The notes beneath the pieces were generated by a model. The model was not told the DNA's origin. It did no database searches and was given only the letters and a program-made list of their open reading frames with translations. Positions 15,972 through 25,036 of a stretch of 64,000 nucleotides of DNA are shown here, in pieces. Made by a program: the position numbers and the translations under genes. The stretch's first letter is position 1. Each line of letters begins with the position of its first letter. The stretch is from Novosphingobium rosa NBRC 15208 (lineage in GTDB: Bacteria; Pseudomonadota; Alphaproteobacteria; Sphingomonadales; Sphingomonadaceae), in the NCBI RefSeq assembly GCF_001598555.1, contig NZ_BCZE01000044.1:1-64000 (forward strand), given 5' to 3'.

Positions 15972-18066
15972 CCTGTCGATGGGCCTGCGCATGCAGAAAC
16001 TGCCTGATGTCCGTCAGCTGCTGGGTGGAAAGCTCAGCGAAAGCGGGCATGCCCTGGCTCTGCAATGCGCCGTGGCGGACAATCTGCTCGAAGGTCTCGG
16101 CGGATCCGGGCATGGCGGAGCGGAGCAGTTCCGGCGCAGTGCCGCCCGATGCGCCGGGCATGCCGTGGCAGGCGACACAGCGCCGCGCGAACAGGCCAAA
16201 TCCGCGTTCGGCGGCTTGGGCATCGGGCAACAAGGCGGGATCGTCATGCCAGGCCGAAACGACCGGCACGGGCGCAGCAAGCCTGGCACTGCCCCCCAGG
16301 GCAAAGGTCAGGATCCGGCGTTGCTGGCTGCGATAATCGACCGTCATGGCCATTTCGCCGCCGAGTACACCGGCAGTGGTGCCGACGCCCGCCAGTACCG
16401 TAATATACTCCTTGCCGCGCGCGGTGTAGGCGATGGGCGGGGCCAGCACGGGCACCCCCGCATCGAAAGACCAGAGCCGGCGCCCGCTCGCGGCGTCATA
16501 GGCGATGAAGCGCCCCTGGCCTTGCCCTTGAAACACCAGCCTGCCGCCTGTTGCCAGCACGCCGCCATTCCAGGCTGCTGGTGTGGGCACCTTCCACGCC
16601 TGGCGGCGGCGCAGGGGATCCCATGCCAGCAGATAGCTGTCCTGCTGGCCGCTGACCGGCACCACCCTGGCTGCCGGAGACCATTCGCCCGTATCGGGAT
16701 GACGCCAGCTTTGCGGATCGATCCCGGCGTTGCTGAAGGTCTCGCCGCTGTTCATCACCGGCACATAGACCAGCCCGGTCTGCGGGCTGAAGGCCGATGG
16801 CAACCAGCTGTGGGCGCCGTGAGGGCTGGGCCAGAGCTCGAAGGACTGGCCGTCCGCGTAGCGCGCGCCGGGCGTTTCGACCGGACGCCCGGTGACAGAA
16901 TCGATCGCGCTGGCCCAGGTCACCTTGGCGATCCGGTCCGCCGAAATGAAGGCGCCGGTGTTCCTGTCGATGACATAGAGATAGCCGTTTTTGGGCGCCT
17001 CGATCACCACCTTGCGCGGCTTTCCGGCGATGGGCAGCGTGGCCAGATGCATGTCCATGGCGGCGTTGTAATCCCAGGTCTCGCCAGGGTTGAACTGGAA
17101 GTGCCATTTGTAGCGCCCGGTATCGGCATCCAGCGCGATGATCGAGCAGAGGAACAGATTGTCCCCCTTGCCCTCGCTGCGGACCCGGTGGTTCCAGGGG
17201 GCGCCATTGCCCGTGCCGATGAACAGGCTGCGCGTTTCGGGGTCATAGCTGAAGGTGTTCCAGGCGGTGCCGCCGCCGCCATGCTCCCACCAGCGCCCGC
17301 TCCAGGTCTTGGCGGCCATGGCCTGGGCGCTGTCCTCGAAGCCATCCGCCGGATTGCCGGGCACCGTATAGAACCGCCAGAGCTGGCGGCCGCTGCGCGC
17401 ATCATAAGCGGTGACATAGCCCCGCGTCGGGCCGACATCGGCGCCGCCATGGCCGATCAGCACCTTGCCGTCAAAGACGCGCGGCGCGCCAGTGATGCTG
17501 CGCATATCCTCCTTGCCAACCGTCATCACGCTCCACAGCGTCTTGCCGGTTCGGGCCTCCAGCGCGATCAGCCTGCCATCGACCGTGCCGACGTAAAGCC
17601 GCCCCTCCCACCAGGCCAGGCCACGGCTGCCCCAGTTCATGCGCAGCTTTTTGCCGGCGGCCTCTGCGGCATGCGGGTCGTAGGTCCACAGGATTCTGCC
17701 GCTTGCGCCATCGATGGCGCGTACCACGCTGTAGCCGGTCGCGGTGTAGAGTACCCCATTTACGGCGATCGGCGCGCTCATCGGGTTGCCGGGGGGAAGG
17801 TCGATGCTCCAGGCCAGGCCCAGGCGGGCAACCGTGCCGGTGCTGATCGCGGAGAGTGGGCTGAAATGCTGTTCGCCAAGGGTGCGGCCATAGGCTGGCC
17901 AATCAGCGCCACTGGCCGAATCGCGCAGGCGGGCGTCGGGGTCTGCAACTGGCGGGCCATGAGCCGCCAGAGGGGTCATGCCAGCGATCGCGAGGGCCGC
18001 CATCGCCGTGCCCAGAATGGGCCAAGACATACGAAAAGACACATGAAAAGACACATGAAAAGACAT
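15964..18066 (-). CDS. PQQ-dependent quinohaemoprotein alcohol dehydrogenase with C-terminal cytochrome c
   Basis: 700-residue periplasmic enzyme: signal peptide (about residues 1-36, ending PLAAHG), an eight-bladed PQQ propeller with W-docking repeats (DGRLIALEARTGK, GYVTAYDARSGR), catalytic Asp302 in KGDNLF, then a cytochrome c domain with Cys630-x-x-Cys633-His634 and Met673. Type II quinohaemoprotein alcohol dehydrogenases carry a Cys-Cys disulfide over PQQ; here those positions read Arg142-Met143. Start ATG 18066 has AAGGA nine bases upstream; an in-frame ATG at 18135 would precede the signal peptide and overlap the upstream gene. It follows a hydratase gene by 16 bp on the same strand. 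Oxidation of an exogenous alcohol in the periplasm is the likely role. Confidence 0.92.
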   Translation of the reverse strand: MSFHVSFHVSFRMSWPILGTAMAALAIAGMTPLAAHGPPVADPDARLRDSASGADWPAYGRTLGEQHFSPLSAISTGTVARLGLAWSIDLPPGNPMSAPIAVNGVLYTATGYSVVRAIDGASGRILWTYDPHAAEAAGKKLRMNWGSRGLAWWEGRLYVGTVDGRLIALEARTGKTLWSVMTVGKEDMRSITGAPRVFDGKVLIGHGGADVGPTRGYVTAYDARSGRQLWRFYTVPGNPADGFEDSAQAMAAKTWSGRWWEHGGGGTAWNTFSYDPETRSLFIGTGNGAPWNHRVRSEGKGDNLFLCSIIALDADTGRYKWHFQFNPGETWDYNAAMDMHLATLPIAGKPRKVVIEAPKNGYLYVIDRNTGAFISADRIAKVTWASAIDSVTGRPVETPGARYADGQSFELWPSPHGAHSWLPSAFSPQTGLVYVPVMNSGETFSNAGIDPQSWRHPDTGEWSPAARVVPVSGQQDSYLLAWDPLRRRQAWKVPTPAAWNGGVLATGGRLVFQGQGQGRFIAYDAASGRRLWSFDAGVPVLAPPIAYTARGKEYITVLAGVGTTAGVLGGEMAMTVDYRSQQRRILTFALGGSARLAAPVPVVSAWHDDPALLPDAQAAERGFGLFARRCVACHGMPGASGGTAPELLRSAMPGSAETFEQIVRHGALQSQGMPAFAELSTQQLTDIRQFLHAQAHRQAN
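18031..18066. repeat. Three tandem 12-bp units at the start of the PQQ dehydrogenase
   Basis: Units at 18031-18042, 18043-18054 and 18055-18066 differ by one or two bases. On the coding strand they encode MSFH-VSFH-VSFR, the n-region of the signal peptide. Each unit is exactly four codons, so gain or loss of a unit keeps the frame while changing leader length and offering GTG or ATG as alternative starts. Confidence 0.75.
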
Positions 18067-18082
18067 GGGGGGCGATCCTTGC

Positions 18083-18850
18083 TCAGATGGTGCGTGTTCG
18101 TGCCGTGAAGGCCGCTTTGATGGCGTCTGCTTCACTTTGGGCGATCAGGCTGGCGGTGATGCTTTCCTCGATGGCCAGCGCCAATGCCAAAGGCAGCTGC
18201 GATCCCTGGCGCACTGCCGCCAGCATACCGCCGATCGCCTCCGGAGACCGCTGCGCCAAACCCTCGGCGCGTTGCAGGGCCATGGCGAGGGCGCCGCCGT
18301 CTTCAGCCGCCAGCCAGTTGACCAGGCCGATTGCCAGGCCCTGTGCGGCATCGAGAGGATCGCCCCAGCACAGCAGTTCGAGCGCCCGGCTGGTTCCCAA
18401 CAGGCGCGTGCTCAGCTGCGTGCCGCCAAAGGAGGGGATGGCGCCCAGATGCACCTCGGGCAGCCCCAGCCGCGCGCCCGGAGCGGCCACGCGAAAGGTG
18501 CAGGCCATCGCCAGTTCCAGCCCTCCGCCCAGGGCCCAGCCTTCGATGGCCGCGATCAGCGGCACCGCAAACGCCTGAAGGCGCAGCACCAGCGCATGGA
18601 CACGCCGAACCCGCTCGAGCCGGTCTGCAAGCTGTTCCTTCAGATCCGCCCCTGCCGAAAAGCATCGCTCGCCACCGGTCAGGATGACGGCGCGCAGGTG
18701 GGGATTCGCCGCGATGGTGTCTAGCGCGGCGTCCAGCGCGTCGAGCAAAGGGCCGTTGAGGGCATTGAGCGCATCGGGCCGGTTGAGGCGGATGATCGCG
18801 GCCCGGCCATTCAGGGCCGCTTCGACGTGGATCAGGGAGCCAAGTGTCAT
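18083..18850 (-). CDS. Enoyl-CoA hydratase/isomerase, both catalytic Glu present
   Basis: 255-residue crotonase. CFSAGADL forms the oxyanion hole; Glu112 (GGLE) and Glu132 (GLPEV) occupy the two hydratase positions, and FGGTQ follows as in classical hydratases. ATG 18850 has AGGA five bases upstream; the open frame extends 40 codons further with a low-complexity basic stretch that does not look like the family. First gene of a leftward pair with the PQQ dehydrogenase, an unusual combination of a cytoplasmic hydratase and a periplasmic enzyme. Confidence 0.91.
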   Translation of the reverse strand: MTLGSLIHVEAALNGRAAIIRLNRPDALNALNGPLLDALDAALDTIAANPHLRAVILTGGERCFSAGADLKEQLADRLERVRRVHALVLRLQAFAVPLIAAIEGWALGGGLELAMACTFRVAAPGARLGLPEVHLGAIPSFGGTQLSTRLLGTSRALELLCWGDPLDAAQGLAIGLVNWLAAEDGGALAMALQRAEGLAQRSPEAIGGMLAAVRQGSQLPLALALAIEESITASLIAQSEADAIKAAFTARTRTI

Positions 18851-19129
18851 TTCATCCTCAAGTTGCGGGAAAGTGTCGGATGTCGGAAATGCCAGTGGGC
18901 GGGCCCGGATCGCCCGGCGGTTTCGACAAGGTCGCCTTTGGGACAGGCGCCAGTTTGGTGGCTTGGGCAAGGGGCACGCGCGTGGTTCGTAACAAAACTG
19001 CCCTTATTCGAAATCCGCAAAGGCTGCGCGCCGCCGATGGAAGGTTTACCTCTTGCCAGGTGAGAGACGCCGGGCACGGCAGCCCCCGAGAGTGGCCAGC
19101 CCGATCTGGACTGCGAAAGGTGACATGGG
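18851..19129. promoter_or_regulatory. Divergent intergenic region, hydratase / aldehyde dehydrogenase
   Basis: 279 bp between divergent genes. Presumably carries promoters for the leftward hydratase-PQQ dehydrogenase pair and the rightward aldehyde dehydrogenase-P450 operon. I found no strong palindrome, hairpin or small gene. Confidence 0.4.
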
Positions 19130-20599
19130 ATGACAATTGCGAACGCTGACAAGCTCTACATTGATGGACGCTGGGTGGGGGCTTCCGGCAATTCCGTGTT
19201 CCGCGTTGTCACTCCGGCCACCGAGGCCCTGTTCACCGAAGTGGCCGAAGCCCATGAGCCTGACATTGACCGGGCCGTGGCCGCCGCGCGCGTGGCCTTC
19301 GACCGGGGAGGCTGGCCGCAGCTGTCGCATGCCAAGCGCGCCGGGTATCTCACCGCTCTGGGCAATGCGCTGACCGCCGAGACACCGGCCATCGCGCGGG
19401 CCTGGTCCAAGGAGATGGGCATTGTCCTGCCTGCCGCAGAAGGCGTGGCGGGCTGGGCTGGCCATGTCTATCATTATTACGCGGGTCTGGCCGAAACCTT
19501 CCAGTTCGAGGAGGTGAAACCCCTTCAGAGCGGCAATTTTGGCCTGCTCGTGCGCGAGGCGGTGGGCGTGGTGGCCGCGATCATCCCGTGGAACGCGCCG
19601 CCCCTGCTGATCGCCTACAAGATCGCGCCGGCTCTGCTGGCCGGTTGCACCGTCATTCTGAAGGCCTCGCCAGAAGCTCCCAGCGCGGCCTATGCCGTGG
19701 CCGCCGCCGCCGAGGCAATCGGCCTGCCCGCAGGTGTGCTCAATGTGCTGACAGCGGACCGTGCCGCTTCGGAATTGCTGGTGCGCGACCCTCGCGTGGA
19801 CAAGGTGACCTTCACCGGATCGAGCCTTGCCGGCAAGCGGATCGCCTCGATCTGTGGCGAGCGCATCGCGCGTTGCACTCTGGAGCTGGGTGGAAAATCG
19901 GCGGCACTGGTGCTGGACGATGCCGACATCGACCAGGTGGCGGATGTGATGGCGGGCAATTCGACCCTGATGACCGGCCAGGTTTGCGCGGCTTTGACCA
20001 GAGTGGTGGTCAGCCGTTCGCGGCAGGGGGCCTTGCTGGATGCGCTGGCGGGGCGGTTTTCGCGGATCGTGGTAGGCGATCCACTGGAACAGGGCACTCA
20101 GATGGGGCCGCTGGCCATGGCGCGACAGCGCGACCGGGTGGAAAGCTATATCGCCGCCGGCAAGGCCGAAGGCGCGATGCTGGTGACGGGCGGCGGCCGC
20201 CCGGCTCATCTCGATCGGGGGTACTATGTCGAGCCGACCCTGTTCGGCAATGTCGATAACCGTTCGACGATCGCGCAGGAGGAAATCTTCGGGCCGGTGC
20301 TCAGCGTGATCCCCGTCGACAGCGAGGAAGCGGCGGTGGCGATCGCCAATGATTCCAGCTTCGGCCTGTCGGGCGGTGTCTTCACCCATGACGCGGATCG
20401 CGCCTATCGGGTCGCGCGCCAGATGCGGACAGGCACTGTTGGTCAGAACGGCCAGGCCGGAGACTTCTTCAACATAGCCTTTGGCGGCTTCAAGCAATCC
20501 GGGATCGGCCGCGAAGGCGGGGTCGAGGGGCTGCTGCCCTTCCTTGAGACGAAATCCGTGGTGCTGGCTGCGGCCCCCTCGCATCTGGCGATCAACTGA
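19130..20599 (+). CDS. NAD(P)-dependent aldehyde dehydrogenase
   Basis: 489-residue ALDH. Catalytic Cys286 (TGQVCAA) and general base Glu252 (LELGGKSA) are separated by 34 residues as in typical ALDHs; PWNAP, FTGSSLAGK and EEIFGPV are all present. Oxidises an aldehyde to the acid, giving the substrate for CoA ligation. It opens a rightward run with the phosphotransferase, ferredoxin, P450 and GMC oxidoreductase, so an alcohol-aldehyde-acid sequence on a hydroxylated carbon is plausible. The gap to the next gene is 30 bp. Confidence 0.95.
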   Translation: MTIANADKLYIDGRWVGASGNSVFRVVTPATEALFTEVAEAHEPDIDRAVAAARVAFDRGGWPQLSHAKRAGYLTALGNALTAETPAIARAWSKEMGIVLPAAEGVAGWAGHVYHYYAGLAETFQFEEVKPLQSGNFGLLVREAVGVVAAIIPWNAPPLLIAYKIAPALLAGCTVILKASPEAPSAAYAVAAAAEAIGLPAGVLNVLTADRAASELLVRDPRVDKVTFTGSSLAGKRIASICGERIARCTLELGGKSAALVLDDADIDQVADVMAGNSTLMTGQVCAALTRVVVSRSRQGALLDALAGRFSRIVVGDPLEQGTQMGPLAMARQRDRVESYIAAGKAEGAMLVTGGGRPAHLDRGYYVEPTLFGNVDNRSTIAQEEIFGPVLSVIPVDSEEAAVAIANDSSFGLSGGVFTHDADRAYRVARQMRTGTVGQNGQAGDFFNIAFGGFKQSGIGREGGVEGLLPFLETKSVVLAAAPSHLAIN

Positions 20600-20629
20600 G
20601 ATCCGGGCACTGACATTGGGGAGTATGAG

Positions 20630-21781
20630 ATGCAGGACGAAATCACCAGGATCGCGGGCCTCTTCGAGAGCGAGGATCTCAACCGCCCGGTGTACCGCGC
20701 CGATGAGGTGCCGCACAGCTATGGCGCGATCACCGATGCATGGCTGACCGACGTTATCTGTCGCGATGTGCCCGGCGCGCATGTGCTGTCTCACAGCTTC
20801 GATGAGCGCGATGACGGCTCTTCCAACCGCAGGCGCATTTTCCTGACCTATGATGCGGCGGGCGAGAAGGCGGGGCTTCCGGCCACGGTCTTCTGCAAGG
20901 CTGCCGAAACGCTGAACAACCGGCTGGTGCTGGGCTTGTCACGCGCGGCGCAGATCGAGACCGATTTCTACAACAAGGTGCGTGGCCGGCTGGAGATCGA
21001 GGCGCCCGAGGGCATTTACGCCCGCTTCGATCCTGAAAACTTTGCCTCGCTGATCATGCTGCGCGATCTGGGGGGCAGCGCCCAATTCTGCGACGATCGC
21101 ACCGAGATCACCCGCGAACTTGCCGAGCAACAGATCCGCACGCTCGCCGCGCTGCATTCCAGGTTTTACGAAAGCCCCGAACTGGGCAGCGAGACGCTGC
21201 CTTTCATTCCTTGGCCGGCCTGGTGGGCGCGGATGATGGCGGCCTCGCCCGATTTCGAGGCCTGCTGCGACAAGGCTTTCGGTGACAGCGAGGATCTCAT
21301 GCCGGCAAGGCTCTACGCCCGGCGTGCGGAGATCTGGGACGCGACGATGAAATCGGTCGAGGCGCATAAGGCGTTGCCGCAAACGGTGATCCACTGCGAT
21401 GTCCATCTGAAGAACTGGTACATCGCCAGTAATGGCAGGATGGGTCTGAGTGACTGGCAGATCGCCTCGGTCGGCCATTGGTCGCGCGATCTGATCTACA
21501 CCCTGACCACCGCCCTGACGATCGAGAACCGCCGGGCCTGGGAGAAGGATCTGGTCGCGCTCTATCTCGATCTGATGGAGCAGGCGGGCGTGCCGCGCGA
21601 ACCCATCGATCAGGTGTGGCGCAGCCTGCGCCAGCAGCTGATGACGGCGCTGGCCTTCTGGACCATCACGCTGGTCCCGGCCAGCGGCATGCCGGACATG
21701 CAGCCGCTGCGCACCACCCGTGAATTCCTGCGCCGCCTGCTGACCGCCATTGACGATCACGCGGCCCTCGACAGCTTTTGA
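20630..21781 (+). CDS. Phosphotransferase, aminoglycoside-phosphotransferase/EcKinase-like fold
   Basis: 383-residue protein-kinase-like phosphotransferase. The catalytic loop His255-Cys-Asp257-...-Asn262 (Brenner HxD...N) and the metal-binding Asp275 (LSDWQ, equivalent to DFG) are intact, so ATP-dependent phosphorylation of a small hydroxylated molecule is likely. The fold is shared by aminoglycoside and choline kinases and by insect ecdysteroid kinases, which phosphorylate steroid alcohols. It is set in the P450 operon, 30 bp after the aldehyde dehydrogenase and 9 bp before the ferredoxin. Phosphorylation of a P450-generated alcohol is an inference from position; no substrate can be read from sequence. 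Confidence 0.85.
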   Translation: MQDEITRIAGLFESEDLNRPVYRADEVPHSYGAITDAWLTDVICRDVPGAHVLSHSFDERDDGSSNRRRIFLTYDAAGEKAGLPATVFCKAAETLNNRLVLGLSRAAQIETDFYNKVRGRLEIEAPEGIYARFDPENFASLIMLRDLGGSAQFCDDRTEITRELAEQQIRTLAALHSRFYESPELGSETLPFIPWPAWWARMMAASPDFEACCDKAFGDSEDLMPARLYARRAEIWDATMKSVEAHKALPQTVIHCDVHLKNWYIASNGRMGLSDWQIASVGHWSRDLIYTLTTALTIENRRAWEKDLVALYLDLMEQAGVPREPIDQVWRSLRQQLMTALAFWTITLVPASGMPDMQPLRTTREFLRRLLTAIDDHAALDSF

Positions 21782-21790
21782 GGTGATGAC

Positions 21791-22006
21791 ATGAAGGTAA
21801 CCATCGATCCCGACCGCTGCGTCGGGCAGGGGATGTGCGTGCTCTATGCGCCCAAGGTTTTCCAGCTGGGTGACGAGGATGGCCGGGCCGAGCTGCTGGT
21901 CGCGCAGATCCCGCCCGAGCAGGAAGATGCCGTGATCCAGGCCGAGCGTGCCTGTCCCGAGCAGGCCATCACCATCATCCGCGAGAAGGGGAGTATCGTG
22001 CCATGA
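21791..22006 (+). CDS. [3Fe-4S] ferredoxin of a P450 system
   Basis: 71-residue ferredoxin with Cys10-x5-Cys16...Cys55-Pro. The pattern with a Gly-Gln-Gly-Met between the first two ligands and no fourth cysteine is that of [3Fe-4S] ferredoxins encoded beside bacterial P450s. Its stop overlaps the P450 start (ATGA), which strongly implies that it is that P450's electron donor. A ferredoxin reductase must come from outside the window. Confidence 0.95.
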   Translation: MKVTIDPDRCVGQGMCVLYAPKVFQLGDEDGRAELLVAQIPPEQEDAVIQAERACPEQAITIIREKGSIVP

Positions 22007-23268
22007 CCGAAGCTGTTGGCACCAAGGCGAATCCGATCGCCTTCGACCATGAATCGCCCCAGCACGCCGAAAACTGGGTGCCCGAATTTGCCGAGATGCG
22101 TTCGAAATGCCCGGTTGCCTGGACGGACAAGCATGAAGGCTATTGGGTCGCCACCGGCTATGAGGCCGTTGTCGAGGCGGCGCGCGAACCAAGGCTGTTT
22201 TCCAGCCACAAGAATTTTTCACCCGAAACCGCATCAGGCCATGGCGGCATCACCATTCCCTTCACCCCCATTCCGCGCGGCCTGCCGGTCGAATCCGATC
22301 CGCCCGAATGGGGAGTGATGCGCGGCTTCATCAATCGCCGCTTCGTGCCCAAGGCCGTCGAAACCTTCCGCGAGGATGCGCGCATGTTCGCCACCGCGCT
22401 GCTCAACCGGGTGATCGAGAGCGGCGAGATGGATCTCGTCAATGATTTCACCGGCCCGGTCCCGGCGATGGTGACCATGCAACTGATGGGTCTGCCGCTT
22501 TCGGAATGGCGCCAGTTCGCCGATCCGCTTCATGCGATGGTCTTCACCCCCAAGGAGGCGGACAATTACGCCGAGGTGGTCGCGGGCGTGCAATGGGTGT
22601 TCCAGCGCTGCGCCGAGGAATACATGCGCTACTGCACCCTGCCCGAGGAAGACAATCTGCTGTCCTATTTTGCGCATAATGAGGCGCGCGGCGGCAACAA
22701 GCTGACGCTGGACGAGGTGCTGTCCTTCTCGAACAACATCATCATCGGCGGGGTGGACACCACCACCGCGCTGACCACCCACGGGCTGACCTATCTTCAC
22801 GACCACCCCGAGGAGAAGAAGCGGCTGATGGACAATCCAGAGCTTCTGCCCTTTGCGCGGGAGGAGTTTCTGCGTTTCTACACGCCGATCCACGGCCTGG
22901 CCCGCAATGTTACCGAAGAGACCGAGCTGTGTGGCGCGAAGCTGAACAAGGGTGACCGCATCTATCTTGCCTGGTCTTCGGCCAACCGCGATCCCGGCGT
23001 GTTCGAGGATCCCGACACGATCAATTTCGACCGGGAGTCCAACCGTCACGTTGCCTTCGGCTCGGGCATTCACCGCTGCATCGGATCGACCTTCGCCCGC
23101 ATGATGTTCGAGGAAATGGTAGCGCAGGTCTTCGCGCGGATCCCCGATTTCACCATCGATTACGCCAAGGCCCATCGCTATCCCTCGATCGGCACGATCA
23201 ATGGCTGGGAATCGATGCCCATCCGCTTTGCGCCGGGGCCCAAAGTGCCCTGTGCGCTCGAACTTTAA
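22003..23268 (+). CDS. Cytochrome P450
   Basis: 421-residue soluble bacterial P450. Haem-ligating Cys359 lies in FGSGIHRCIG (352-361), the I-helix oxygen-activation motif is GGVDTT (249-254), and the K-helix ExxR is Glu288-x-x-Arg291. No membrane anchor. These enzymes hydroxylate unactivated carbon using O2 and two electrons. Translationally coupled to the ferredoxin before it and followed after 11 bp by the GMC oxidoreductase, which suggests hydroxylation followed by oxidation of the new alcohol. Family assignment (for example CYP101, CYP108 or a sphingomonad steroid CYP) cannot be made by eye. Confidence 0.96.
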   Translation: MTEAVGTKANPIAFDHESPQHAENWVPEFAEMRSKCPVAWTDKHEGYWVATGYEAVVEAAREPRLFSSHKNFSPETASGHGGITIPFTPIPRGLPVESDPPEWGVMRGFINRRFVPKAVETFREDARMFATALLNRVIESGEMDLVNDFTGPVPAMVTMQLMGLPLSEWRQFADPLHAMVFTPKEADNYAEVVAGVQWVFQRCAEEYMRYCTLPEEDNLLSYFAHNEARGGNKLTLDEVLSFSNNIIIGGVDTTTALTTHGLTYLHDHPEEKKRLMDNPELLPFAREEFLRFYTPIHGLARNVTEETELCGAKLNKGDRIYLAWSSANRDPGVFEDPDTINFDRESNRHVAFGSGIHRCIGSTFARMMFEEMVAQVFARIPDFTIDYAKAHRYPSIGTINGWESMPIRFAPGPKVPCALEL

Positions 23269-23279
23269 GACCGGCGACC

Positions 23280-24878
23280 ATGGACAATCCGGATTACATT
23301 ATTGTCGGGGCCGGCTCGGCGGGGGCGGCGCTGGCGTATCGCCTCTGCGCCGACGGGCGCAGCCGCGTGCTGCTGCTCGAGGCCGGGCCGAGCCATCGCC
23401 ATCCGATGGTCTCGATGCCCAAGGGGATTGCCCAGGTGCTGGGCAATCCGAACCGGACCTGGCGCTATCAGACCGAGCCTGGCGATGGCTTCGGGGCGGA
23501 GCACTGGATCCGCGGCAAGCTGCTGGGTGGATCGAGTTCGATCAATGGCATGATGTATTTCCGGGCGCAGCAGGCCGATTTCGACGATTGGGTTGCGGCC
23601 GGTGCCACGGGCTGGGGCGGCGAGGCCGTGTGGCAAGCCTATGGCGAGATGGAGAACCATGCGCTTGGCGCCGGGAATGGCCGGGGCACCAGCGGGCCGC
23701 TCAAGATCACCGTGCCGGAAAGCCGGGACCGGCTGGCCGAGAGTTTTATTGCGGCGGGCGAGCGCATGGGGCTTTGCAGAGTGGCGGACCTTAACAACCC
23801 CATGCAGGAGGGGGTGGGCTATGCCCCGCACTCCATCGCTGGCGGGATGCGGATGAGTTCGGCGCGGGCTTTCCTCGATCAGGCGAAATCCCGGCCGAAT
23901 CTGGAGATCGTCACCGGCTTCGAGGCGGAGCGGGTGCTGTTCGAGGGGCAAAGGGCGGTCGGCGTGACCGGGCTGCGCGGCGGGGCTGAGGCCATATTCC
24001 GCACGCAGGGCGAGATCATCCTGTCCGCCGGGGCGCTCAACAGCCCGGCGATCCTGCAACGGTCCGGCGTGGGGGATCCGCAGCGTCTGGCTGCGCTGGG
24101 GATCCCGATCGTGGCGCAGAACCGTCACGTGGGGGAGCATCTGCTGGAACATCGCGCCTTGATGCTGAATTATGATCTGGCCGAAAAGCTGGGTGAAAAC
24201 CACCAATACCGCGGTGGCCGCTTGGTGCTGAACGGACTGCGCTATCTCTTCACCCGGTCTGGGCCGATGGCGGCGCCGCCCTATCCCGTGGCGGGCTTTT
24301 TCCGCAGCCGCCCCGGATTGTCGCGCCCCGACGCAGAGATCATTTTCGCGCCCTACGTGGCCCGCATGCTGGAAACCGGGCCGGAAACCGAAACCTCGCC
24401 AAGCTTTCAGGTGTTCAGCTTTCCGGCCAGGTCGCGCAGCCAGGGCTCGGTGCGGATCCGGTCGCGCGATATGGCGGTGATGCCTGCCATCCAGCCGAAC
24501 TATCTGGCCGATCCCTATGATCAGGAGGTCACAATCTCATGCTATCGCTTCACCGTTGAATGGATGCGCCAGCCCGAAATGGCCCGGCTGATCGCCAAAG
24601 AGCGTGATCTGGTGACGGACATCGTTTCCGATGAGGATATTTTGCGGGCCTATCGCGAAAAGGGGAGCTCCACCTTCCACAGCTGCGGCACATGCCGCAT
24701 GGGTGACGGTCCCGATACGGTGCTGGATTCGCGGTTGCGCGTGCGCGGCGTGCAGGGGTTGCGGGTGGCGGATGCTTCGGTGATGCCCACCATGCCCTCC
24801 TGCAACATCAACGGGCCGGTGATGGCGGTGGGCTGGCGCGCCGGAGACATCGTTCTGGCCGACAGGGCGGGGCGCTGA
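23280..24878 (+). CDS. GMC family FAD-dependent alcohol oxidoreductase (choline dehydrogenase-like)
   Basis: 532-residue glucose-methanol-choline oxidoreductase. GAGSAGAALA (residues 8-17) binds FAD, KLLGGSSSINGM is the GMC signature 1, SAGALNSPAILQRSGVG is signature 2, and HSCGTCRMG plus a C-terminal Asn-containing segment supply the active-site His/Asn. It oxidises primary or secondary alcohols to carbonyls. Position right after the P450 suggests that it acts on the hydroxylated product, ahead of the aldehyde dehydrogenase at the operon start. No signal peptide is seen. Confidence 0.94.
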   Translation: MDNPDYIIVGAGSAGAALAYRLCADGRSRVLLLEAGPSHRHPMVSMPKGIAQVLGNPNRTWRYQTEPGDGFGAEHWIRGKLLGGSSSINGMMYFRAQQADFDDWVAAGATGWGGEAVWQAYGEMENHALGAGNGRGTSGPLKITVPESRDRLAESFIAAGERMGLCRVADLNNPMQEGVGYAPHSIAGGMRMSSARAFLDQAKSRPNLEIVTGFEAERVLFEGQRAVGVTGLRGGAEAIFRTQGEIILSAGALNSPAILQRSGVGDPQRLAALGIPIVAQNRHVGEHLLEHRALMLNYDLAEKLGENHQYRGGRLVLNGLRYLFTRSGPMAAPPYPVAGFFRSRPGLSRPDAEIIFAPYVARMLETGPETETSPSFQVFSFPARSRSQGSVRIRSRDMAVMPAIQPNYLADPYDQEVTISCYRFTVEWMRQPEMARLIAKERDLVTDIVSDEDILRAYREKGSSTFHSCGTCRMGDGPDTVLDSRLRVRGVQGLRVADASVMPTMPSCNINGPVMAVGWRAGDIVLADRAGR

Positions 24879-25036
24879 CGGGCAGGCCGGCTGGCAGATG
24901 TATCATGCGCGGGTAAATGCCGGGACAGCAGCAGACTACTCCCGTGGATTTTCACCGCTTTATCGGCGCCGGTGATTTGCTACATAAGGACCCGAGCGAG
25001 GCAGCGCCGATATGACTGCCCGCCGGGAGAGATGCT

